A DNA stretch of 64,000 bases from CALSMU01 sp965230225 (GTDB taxonomy: Bacteria; Bacteroidota; Bacteroidia; Flavobacteriales_D; Parvicellaceae), in contig CBDDKM010000005.1 of NCBI GenBank assembly GCA_965230225.1, positions 310,001-374,000 on the forward strand, read 5' to 3'. The position numbers and the translations under genes are program-made. Position 1 is the stretch's first letter; the number at the start of each line of letters is the position of its first letter. Shown here piece by piece: positions 57,757 to 64,000 of the stretch. The notes beneath the pieces were generated by a model. That model had not been told where the DNA came from, ran no database searches, and saw only the letters and a program-made list of their open reading frames with translations.

Positions 57757-60129
57757 ATGTATCGAATTAAAAAGTCATTACTGTGGCTACTACTCTTATT
57801 ACCTGCATTTGCCTTTTCTCAGAATTATACCATTTCCGGGTATGTAGAAGATGTTTCTACCGGAGAAAAAATGTTGGGAGCATCCATTTACGATTTACGT
57901 TCCGGTAAAGGAACCACTACAAATGGGTATGGATTTTTTAGTATTACTCTTCCTAAAGATTCAGTTACGCTTAGAGTTTCTTTTGTGGGGTTTAGGACTC
58001 AAAAGATTGAGGCTTATCTAGATCAAAATCTTTCTTTGAATTTTACCATGGAGGGGTCTGAACAACTGAAAGAAGTGGAGATTCTGGCCAGTGAATCTGA
58101 GAAAATACAGGAAAAATCAGAGATGAGTACCATCGATGTTTCCATGCAAAAAGTAAAGGCTCTTCCCGTTTTACTGGGAGAACAGGATATTATTAAAACC
58201 ATTCAATTGTTACCTGGTGTACAAAGTGGTAGCGAAGGTGGATCCGGGTTGTATGTTAGAGGAGGAGGCCCTGATCAGAATCTGATTCTCCTGGATGGAG
58301 TTCCCGTGTATAATGCTTCCCATTTATTTGGTTTCTTTTCTGTGTTTAATGCAGATGCCATCAACTCTGTAAAATTGATTAAAGGTGGATTTCCTGCGCA
58401 TTATGGAGGAAGGCTTTCTTCTGTAATTGATATTAGAATGAAAGAAGGGAACATGAAGGAGTTTCACGGAGAAGGATCCATTGGGCTGATTTCCTCTAAG
58501 CTATTGTTGGAAGGACCGATAGTAAAGGATAAGACTTCGTTCATTATTTCCGGTAGAAGAACATACATTGATGTACTGACTCGTCCATTGATTAAGAATG
58601 CCTCTGAGAATGGAAGTTATGCCGGGTATTATTTTTACGATGTCAATGCCAAAATAAATCATAAGTTCTCCGACCGAAGCAGGTTGTATTTAAGTGCTTA
58701 TAATGGTAAAGATGATTTTTATAGCCGATTTAAAGATCAGTATGTAGACAATGGTACAACCTATGACTATGATGAGCGTGGAGGATTAGATTGGGGAAAT
58801 ACCATTGCGGCGTTGAGGTGGAATTACCTGATAACACCAAAGCTTTTCTCTAACACCACACTGACCTATAGTAAGTATAAATTTAATGTTGGGTTTGAAG
58901 AAGAGGATACACAAACCAGTTCATCAGGAACTCAAACGCAAAGTTTTGCCTTTAGCTATATTTCAGGAATTCAGGATTTATCGGCCAAAATTGATTTCGA
59001 CTATACTCCAATTCCAGATCATTATGTAAAGTTTGGAGCTGGCTATACAGCACATAAGTTTACACCTGGTGTAAATCAGTTTTCTCAGGATCAGGGAGGA
59101 ATTAGCTTAATTGATACCACTTTTGGATCGGACTTGATTAATGCTGGAGAGTTTTGGGCCTATGTGGAGGATGATATAAAAATCAATTCTAAGATCAAAA
59201 CCAATATTGGATTACACTTTTCTGGGTTTATGGTGAATGGTCATTTTTATAACTCTATTCAACCACGATTTTCCGGAAGGTACTTAATCAATGAGAATAC
59301 ATCCTTTAAGGCTTCGTATTCGCACATGGCGCAGTACTTACACTTGCTAACCAATGTAGGCATCGGGTTGCCAACCGATTTATGGGTGCCTCCTACAGAG
59401 GATATCCGACCACAGTTATCACATCAGGTAGCAGCTGGAGTGGCTCATACTACTAAAAAAGGATATGAGGTTAGTGTAGAGGGATATTACAAAACCATGG
59501 ATAATCTGATTGAGTACAAAGAAGGAGCTTCGTTTTTTGCTTCTAATTCTGATTGGCAAGATCAGGTGGAAGTAGGTAGAGGTTGGTCTTATGGGGGTGA
59601 ATTTTTACTGGAAAAGAAAAGAGGTAAAACTACCGGTTGGATCGGGTATACTTTGTCCTGGACCAACAGACAGTTTGATAACCTGAATTTTGGACAGGTT
59701 TACCCATATAGATATGATCGTAGACACGATATTGGTGCAGCGATTACTCATAAGTTTAACGACCAGGTAGATGTTGGTGTGGTTTGGGTTTATGGAACAG
59801 GTAATGCCGTTACTTTAGGAACAGAGAGGTACTTTGCATACGATGGTTTGTTTAATGCGGATCAATTCTGGGGGCCAAATGAAATAGAACACATCGAATC
59901 CAGAAATAATTATAGAATGCCTTCTTACCACCGATTAGATGTGGGGGTAAACCTTCATAAAACTAAAAAATGGGGAGAACAAACCTGGAGTTTTGGAATC
60001 TATAATGTGTATAGTCGCCAAAACCCATTCTACCTGTACTTCAGTTATGATGATTCTGGTAATCGAAGGTTAACGCAAGTGAGCCTGTTCCCATTTATTC
60101 CTTCATTTAGTTACAGTTTTAAATTTTAA
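57757..60129 (+). CDS. TonB-dependent receptor with carboxypeptidase-like N-terminal domain
   Basis: 790 residues from the ATG at 57757. Signal peptide (MYRIKKSLLWLLLLLPAFAF); a CarboxypepD-regulatory-like domain (about 25-110, YTISGYVEDVSTGEKMLGAS); a plug domain (about 125-235, LPVLLGEQDIIKTIQLLPGVQ, GLYVRGGGPDQNLILLDGVPV); then a 22-strand barrel ending FPFIPSFSYSFKF with the terminal Phe of outer-membrane proteins. The immediately following DUF4249 lipoprotein is its usual partner in Bacteroidota. The substrate is unknown; no SusD protein is present, so glycan uptake is less likely than uptake of a metal chelate or peptide. Confidence 0.92.
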   Translation: MYRIKKSLLWLLLLLPAFAFSQNYTISGYVEDVSTGEKMLGASIYDLRSGKGTTTNGYGFFSITLPKDSVTLRVSFVGFRTQKIEAYLDQNLSLNFTMEGSEQLKEVEILASESEKIQEKSEMSTIDVSMQKVKALPVLLGEQDIIKTIQLLPGVQSGSEGGSGLYVRGGGPDQNLILLDGVPVYNASHLFGFFSVFNADAINSVKLIKGGFPAHYGGRLSSVIDIRMKEGNMKEFHGEGSIGLISSKLLLEGPIVKDKTSFIISGRRTYIDVLTRPLIKNASENGSYAGYYFYDVNAKINHKFSDRSRLYLSAYNGKDDFYSRFKDQYVDNGTTYDYDERGGLDWGNTIAALRWNYLITPKLFSNTTLTYSKYKFNVGFEEEDTQTSSSGTQTQSFAFSYISGIQDLSAKIDFDYTPIPDHYVKFGAGYTAHKFTPGVNQFSQDQGGISLIDTTFGSDLINAGEFWAYVEDDIKINSKIKTNIGLHFSGFMVNGHFYNSIQPRFSGRYLINENTSFKASYSHMAQYLHLLTNVGIGLPTDLWVPPTEDIRPQLSHQVAAGVAHTTKKGYEVSVEGYYKTMDNLIEYKEGASFFASNSDWQDQVEVGRGWSYGGEFLLEKKRGKTTGWIGYTLSWTNRQFDNLNFGQVYPYRYDRRHDIGAAITHKFNDQVDVGVVWVYGTGNAVTLGTERYFAYDGLFNADQFWGPNEIEHIESRNNYRMPSYHRLDVGVNLHKTKKWGEQTWSFGIYNVYSRQNPFYLYFSYDDSGNRRLTQVSLFPFIPSFSYSFKF

Positions 60130-60132
60130 GCC

Positions 60133-60996
60133 ATGAGAAATTCATTAATATATACCGTATCTGCAGTCATGTTACTGTTGTTTTCCAATTGCGAAAAATA
60201 CATTGATTTCGAAGGTGATGTGGAAGACCCAAAACTGGTGGTGAACAGTTTGATTAATCCGGATAGTACTTATGCAGTTCACTTGAGTAGAAGTTTGAGC
60301 GTAATTGATCAGGCAGAATTATCAGGAGTGAATAATGGGCAGGTAACCATTTACGATGAAAATGGAGCCATTGTGGAGATTCTACAGCATAGTTCTGATG
60401 GGTATTACAATGGAACAGGAACTCCGGTTAGTGGAAGTGAGTATACCATTGTGGCAACTGCACCAGATTATACAGATGTAGAAGCTACTGACAGAATTCC
60501 TAACCTAACCACTATTGATACCTGGGATACAGCAACCATAGATTTAGGGATAGATGGAAGAGAGTTGGAATTTAAGTTCCAGATTCAGGATGAACCCAAT
60601 GTGGAGAATTACTATGTGCTTAAGATTTACAGCGCAGATGTAATCGGTAGCTCTATTTATTATTACAATGAGTATTTTCATTCAACTGATCCTATGTTGG
60701 GGCTGGAAGATGGAGAAAGCTGGGTAGAAGAAGCAGCTTTTACCGACTTACTATTTGACGGAAACAATCAGGAGTTTACTGTGAGGTTAGAAGATATAGC
60801 ACCATTCAGTTCATTTATGGAGGTAAGGTTGTATTCTTGCTCTAAAGATTATTATCAGTATCGCAGATCATATAGTCAGTATAAGGAAACTTCAGGAAAT
60901 CCTTTTGCCCAGCCTGTACAGGTGTTTTCCAATGTAGCTAATGGTTTGGGAATCTTTGCAGGTTATCAACTTACTCGTAAAAAAATAAATTTTTAA
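60133..60996 (+). CDS. DUF4249 family lipoprotein
   Basis: 287 residues. Signal peptide ending in a lipobox-like FSNC (MRNSLIYTVSAVMLLLFSNC), then the DUF4249 pattern: PKLVVNSLINPDSTYAVHLSRS, GQVTIYDENGAIVEIL, GTPVSGSEYTIVATAPDYT, which resembles tandem Ig-like domains. These proteins are nearly always coded next to a TonB-dependent receptor and are thought to sit on it as a surface-exposed partner. It starts three bases after the receptor stop. Ligand unknown. Confidence 0.88.
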   Translation: MRNSLIYTVSAVMLLLFSNCEKYIDFEGDVEDPKLVVNSLINPDSTYAVHLSRSLSVIDQAELSGVNNGQVTIYDENGAIVEILQHSSDGYYNGTGTPVSGSEYTIVATAPDYTDVEATDRIPNLTTIDTWDTATIDLGIDGRELEFKFQIQDEPNVENYYVLKIYSADVIGSSIYYYNEYFHSTDPMLGLEDGESWVEEAAFTDLLFDGNNQEFTVRLEDIAPFSSFMEVRLYSCSKDYYQYRRSYSQYKETSGNPFAQPVQVFSNVANGLGIFAGYQLTRKKINF

Positions 60997-61002
60997 TTAA
61001 GC

Positions 61003-61029
61003 TGTAACATTCTTACACCTTGCTCCGTC
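61003..61029 (+). promoter_or_regulatory. ECF-type promoter of the sigma factor operon, overlapping a housekeeping -7 element
   Basis: TGTAAC (61003-61008), 17 bases, CGTC (61026-61029) matches the ECF sigma pattern with -35 (G)TAAC and -10 CGTC. A housekeeping -7 element TATCTTTG follows at 61031-61038, so basal and autoregulated transcription may start close together. A matching ECF site precedes the gene at 62692. Confidence 0.6.
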
Positions 61030-61071
61030 CTATCTTTGTAACTGCCAAAAAGGTGGTTCAAAATCAACTCA

Positions 61072-61557
61072 ATGACACGTACGGAGTACAATACATGTGT
61101 AGATCAATTTTCTGACGGATTGTATCGGTTCATTTTAAAAAGCATGAACGATGCAGACGCTGCTCAGGATGTGGTTCAGGATGTATTTACCAAGCTATGG
61201 GAGAAGCATGAAAATGTGAACTTCGAAAAAGCGAAATCCTACTTGTTTACTTCTGGGTATCGAACCATGATCGATTACTTTAGAAAGAACAAAAGAATTT
61301 CGAACATGGACGAAGTGCATGAAAACAGTCACTCTCATTCCAATCAGTATTCCGACCTGCAAGAAGTGCTAGAGGAAGCAGTAAACAAACTTCCTGAAGT
61401 ACAAAAGTCTGTGGTGTTGTTGAGAGATTACGAAGGGTATTCTTACAAGGAAATAGGAGAGGTGTTAAACATCAATGAGTCGCAGGTTAAGGTGTACATT
61501 TTCAGGGCGAGAAAATTCTTACAGAAATATTTAAAAAGTGTAGAAACTGTACTGTAA
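61072..61557 (+). CDS. ECF-type RNA polymerase sigma factor
   Basis: 161 residues. Region 2 contains DAAQDVVQDVFTKLWEKHENV and YLFTSGYRTMIDYFRKNKR (residues about 24-75). After a short linker, region 4 has KLPEVQKSVVLLRDYEGYSYKEIGEVLNINESQVKVYIFRARKFL-type sequence with the recognition helix near the C-terminus. Only two sigma domains are present, as in ECF/group 4 factors. Its stop overlaps the start of the membrane protein gene by one base, typical for a sigma/anti-sigma pair. Two candidate ECF promoters in the vicinity suggest that it activates its own operon and the OMP gene at 62692. Confidence 0.93.
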   Translation: MTRTEYNTCVDQFSDGLYRFILKSMNDADAAQDVVQDVFTKLWEKHENVNFEKAKSYLFTSGYRTMIDYFRKNKRISNMDEVHENSHSHSNQYSDLQEVLEEAVNKLPEVQKSVVLLRDYEGYSYKEIGEVLNINESQVKVYIFRARKFLQKYLKSVETVL

Positions 61558-62615
61558 TGGGATTTATTAACGAACATAATTACGAAGCTTACTTCATAGA
61601 TTATATGGAGCAAAACCTCAATGCTGAGGAGGTAGCTGAGTTGTTGCTGTTCCTGGAAGAGAATCCCGGTTTAAAAGCAGAGCTGGAAGAGTTTGAAATG
61701 GTGGAACTAACTCCAAAAGAAACTTCTTTCGAATTAAAGAATTCACTTAAGCAAACCATCAATTCTGAGTCGGCAGACGACTTTATGATTGCCTCAGTAG
61801 AAGGTATTGGAACTGCTGAGGATGAGAAAGAGCTGGCAGAATATGTTTCTTCTTCTGATGAAGCTAAGAAACTATATAGCAGATATCAAAACACTAAATT
61901 GGTTGCTCCAGCTATTGTGTTTCCAAATAAGCCTAAACTGAAAAGAAGAAACAGGGTAGTGGTGTTGTATCCGTTAATGGCAGTTGCTGCTTCCTGGATG
62001 TTGTTCATTGTGCTTAATCAATCTCCTGTAAACGATGCGATGTATTCGTCGGAGAGTTTGGAGGAAGTGTTAATTGATACTACTGCTGAGAATCCGATTG
62101 TGCCAATGGTTAATGATGAGTTTGATATAGTTGATGAGGTTCCTGAATTAGCAATTGAGGAGGATTCTCCTTTGGTGCCTGAATCTCCAAAAGAGCCATT
62201 GATCTACGATGAAGGGCCAATTCAGCAACAGCAAATGGCTATGGAGCAGGATTCAGTAAATGAGGTTTCCCCTATTCCTCTACCTGAGCTGGACCCACAA
62301 ATTGTTGAAGCACCTAAGGATTCAGTTCCTGCTCAACCAGATCCTATTGAGTTTGATTTGGACGAAGATGAAGGAGGTATGCTAACCATGACAGAGTGGG
62401 CCAATAAGAATGTAAGAGAAAAGGTGTTGAACGAGGAGGAGCCTACTACGGAAAAGATTAAAAAGCAAGAAATCATAACAGCAGTAGCTGATAGAATAGA
62501 TCAAACAACCGAAAAGGATGTAGCTTATAATTACTCGGAAAACGATGAGTATTCGAAGTATACATTGTCCATTGGAAAGTTTGAATTTTCAAGAACTAAA
62601 AGAAAAAATTTCTAA
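61557..62615 (+). CDS. Single-pass membrane protein, probable anti-sigma factor
   Basis: 352 residues. The N-terminal about 125 residues are cytoplasmic and acidic (EAYFIDYMEQNLNAEEVAEL, EENPGLKAELEEFE), resembling Bacteroidota anti-sigma proteins (a short sigma-binding region). One transmembrane helix (VVVLYPLMAVAASWMLFIV, about 139-157) precedes a long Pro/Glu-rich periplasmic region with no cysteine. It begins inside the sigma stop codon. The classical zinc anti-sigma signature is absent, so the assignment rests on position and topology. Confidence 0.7.
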   Translation: MGFINEHNYEAYFIDYMEQNLNAEEVAELLLFLEENPGLKAELEEFEMVELTPKETSFELKNSLKQTINSESADDFMIASVEGIGTAEDEKELAEYVSSSDEAKKLYSRYQNTKLVAPAIVFPNKPKLKRRNRVVVLYPLMAVAASWMLFIVLNQSPVNDAMYSSESLEEVLIDTTAENPIVPMVNDEFDIVDEVPELAIEEDSPLVPESPKEPLIYDEGPIQQQQMAMEQDSVNEVSPIPLPELDPQIVEAPKDSVPAQPDPIEFDLDEDEGGMLTMTEWANKNVREKVLNEEEPTTEKIKKQEIITAVADRIDQTTEKDVAYNYSENDEYSKYTLSIGKFEFSRTKRKNF

Positions 62616-62618
62616 GGC

Positions 62619-62644
62619 TGTAACAAATGAATGAGTTGCACGTC
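62619..62644 (+). promoter_or_regulatory. Second ECF-type promoter, upstream of the OMP gene
   Basis: TGTAAC (62619-62624), 16 bases, CGTC (62641-62644), then TTA. The context GCTGTAAC is shared with the site at 61003-61029. Confidence 0.6.
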
Positions 62645-62691
62645 TTACAATCAAAATCACGGTGATAGAGATAATTATTGATTAATTAAAG

Positions 62692-63528
62692 ATGAAGATT
62701 ATGAAAAAGAATTTACTATATATATTGATGCTTTTTATTAGTTGTGGAATGTATGCACAAGATGCAGCTAAGATTAATGATGATACAGTTAGAATTAAAC
62801 TGGGAGAAGCTACTTTGTTGATCATCGATGATGAGCCAGGAGAAGAAGATGAGTTTGACTTTGATATTGACGAAGGAAATGATGATCATGATGGAGATCA
62901 CGATGATGATGGAGGATTAGTTATGGATATCGGAATGAACGGATACTTGACTCCTAATTACGAGATCACTTTACCTGAGTCTCAAAACTTAATGCAGTTG
63001 AATTACTCTAGATCAAGATCATTTGGACTTACTAAAATGTTGATGGATGCTGATATTATTGAAGACAGGTTGTACATATCTCCGGGTATTGGAGTTAATT
63101 GGAACAACTACTTCTTTAAGAATACGGTAAATATTTCTACTGGTAACGATAGTACTACTTTCCAATTGGATTCTGTTTACACTTACGATAAATATAAATT
63201 ACGTGTAACTTATCTACAAGTTCCTTTAATTATAGGAGTTCGTTTAGGAGATCTGGATAAAAGACCACTTGGATTACAGGTTGGAGCCATAGGAAGCTTT
63301 AAAATTGGTTCTATGGTGAAGCAAAAGTACTCCATGAACGAGACTAACTTTAAAGATAAAATCAGAGACGATTATAACCTGAATCCATTCAAGTTGGAGG
63401 CAATTGCCAGAATTAGTGTAGGAAACATGGGAATATTTGCCCGCTATTCGCTTACCAGCTTATTCGAAACAGGAAAAGCACCGGACCTATATCCATTTTC
63501 GGCAGGAATTACCTTTGGTGGATTTTAA
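62692..63528 (+). CDS. Predicted outer-membrane protein with acidic, histidine-containing segment
   Basis: 278 residues. A signal peptide (MKKNLLYILMLFISCGMYAQ, from the ATG at 62692 or 62701) is followed by a strongly acidic stretch (DEFDFDIDEGNDDHDGDHDD, about residues 58-80) and then beta-strand-like repeats (PLIIGVRLGDLDKRPLGLQVGA) ending in GITFGGF, an outer-membrane barrel terminus. The acidic/His stretch could bind divalent metal. The ECF-type promoter just upstream links it to the sigma/anti-sigma pair. Function unknown. Confidence 0.7.
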   Translation: MKIMKKNLLYILMLFISCGMYAQDAAKINDDTVRIKLGEATLLIIDDEPGEEDEFDFDIDEGNDDHDGDHDDDGGLVMDIGMNGYLTPNYEITLPESQNLMQLNYSRSRSFGLTKMLMDADIIEDRLYISPGIGVNWNNYFFKNTVNISTGNDSTTFQLDSVYTYDKYKLRVTYLQVPLIIGVRLGDLDKRPLGLQVGAIGSFKIGSMVKQKYSMNETNFKDKIRDDYNLNPFKLEAIARISVGNMGIFARYSLTSLFETGKAPDLYPFSAGITFGGF

Positions 63529-63595
63529 GGTTCCGTTAAATAACAATTCATAGGAGGAAAATTAAATTTTACGACCGTTCCTCTACTCAATACAC

Positions 63596-63623
63596 AAAAA
63601 GCCTCTGTTTCAGGGGCTTTTTT
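63596..63623 (+). terminator. Rho-independent terminator after the OMP gene
   Basis: AAAAAGCCTCTG pairs with CAGGGGCTTTTT (one G-U pair) around a TTT loop, followed by a T run. Confidence 0.85.
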
Positions 63624-63703
63624 AGATTTAAGGAATAATTATTGTGCCATCTTTGCGCAAGAAGATAAATTTGTTGAATCTTTGAAATATATATCTTAGT
63701 AGT

Positions 63704-64000
63704 ATGAATTATGTAAGGCCGTTATTTGTAATTGTTTTGATGTTGTCTGTTTTTCTTCAGTCGTGTGTAGACGAAGAGTACACTGATAATATGAATATGA
63801 AGGAGGCGCATGGCGACCCCGGGCAGATAGTAATTATTTTGGATAAAGACTATTGGGGAGGGCCTTTGGAAGGAGCAATATTTGACCATTTCCAAAAGGA
63901 GATTTATACTCTTCCGGTACCAGAGCCATTGTTCGATTTGGAGATCACTCCTAACTCTGCATTCATTAAAGAGTTGAAGGCGGTGCACACCATCGTGATT
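63704..64000 (+). CDS. DUF4837 family lipoprotein (3' end outside window)
   Basis: The ATG at 63704 begins MNYVRPLFVIVLMLSVFLQSC, a signal peptide ending in a lipobox (LQSC). The 99 visible codons continue with GQIVIILDKDYWGGPLEGAI and LPVPEPLFDLEITPNSAFIK, the N-terminal pattern of DUF4837 proteins of Bacteroidota (W-G-x-L-G style turn and a P-x-P-E-P-x-F-D motif). Function unknown. The frame has no stop before the window edge. CATCTTTG (63648-63655) is a near-match to the -7 element and could be its promoter. Confidence 0.75.
   Translation, partial: MNYVRPLFVIVLMLSVFLQSCVDEEYTDNMNMKEAHGDPGQIVIILDKDYWGGPLEGAIFDHFQKEIYTLPVPEPLFDLEITPNSAFIKELKAVHTIVI

Overview
The window looks like a chromosomal segment of a Bacteroidota bacterium, most likely of the Flavobacteriales. 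Evidence: several secreted proteins end in type IX secretion (T9SS) sorting domains of type A and type B; there are CUB, PKD and SprB-type repeats; a TonB-dependent receptor sits next to a DUF4249 lipoprotein; DUF4837, DUF2723 and DUF4345 proteins occur; promoters have the Bacteroidota TAnnTTTG -7 element; Shine-Dalgarno sequences are mostly absent. No CRISPR array, integrase, transposase or rRNA was seen.

Layout. 1-2.2 kb: 5' part of a DUF2723 membrane protein (minus strand). 2.3-2.6 kb: tRNA-Gln with promoter and terminator. 2.8-4.9 kb: two membrane proteins, one RDD-like. 5.1-9.3 kb: a small operon (SMR transporter, NmrA-like reductase, DUF4345 protein), a Crp/Fnr regulator, and a three-gene group with an LRAT-fold protein. 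9.5-12.2 kb: a T9SS cargo protein and two lipoproteins. 12.5-19.6 kb: a signalling operon made of a 1400-residue hybrid histidine kinase, CheR, CheB and a REC-kinase-REC protein. 20-38 kb: surface and secreted proteins, including two paralogous giant T9SS type B proteins, each preceded by a small exported protein. 57-64 kb: outer-membrane proteins and an ECF sigma/anti-sigma pair with two matching ECF-type promoters.

The centrepiece is 38.1-56.7 kb: fifteen tightly packed minus-strand genes. Transcription order: bcrC, bcrB, bcrA, bcrD (class I ATP-dependent benzoyl-CoA reductase), acyl-CoA ligase, 2-hydroxyacyl-CoA dehydratase-type subunit, a fusion of a ketopantoate-reductase-type dehydrogenase with a BcrA/HgdC-type activator ATPase, a 3-hydroxyacyl-CoA dehydrogenase/enoyl-CoA hydratase fusion, an IorA-like thiamine-diphosphate protein, a HisC-like aminotransferase, thiolase, had, oah, dch and a small zinc-ribbon protein. 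bcrCBAD with dch, had and oah make the known upper benzoyl-CoA pathway down to 3-hydroxypimeloyl-CoA. The remaining genes can be read as a complete supply line from phenylalanine: transamination to phenylpyruvate, reduction to phenyllactate, CoA ligation, alpha,beta-dehydration to cinnamoyl-CoA, hydration, oxidation and thiolysis to benzoyl-CoA plus acetyl-CoA. That whole route is an inference, but gene content, order and overlaps support it.

Two copies of a palindrome with the core TGATCTGGATCA, resembling an FNR box, lie upstream of bcrC and between the aminotransferase and thiolase genes. This suggests two co-regulated units under a Crp/Fnr-type (possibly anaerobic) activator. No ferredoxin, 2-oxoacid:ferredoxin oxidoreductase of normal composition, or glutaryl-CoA dehydrogenase is visible in the window, so the electron donor and the lower pathway must lie elsewhere.
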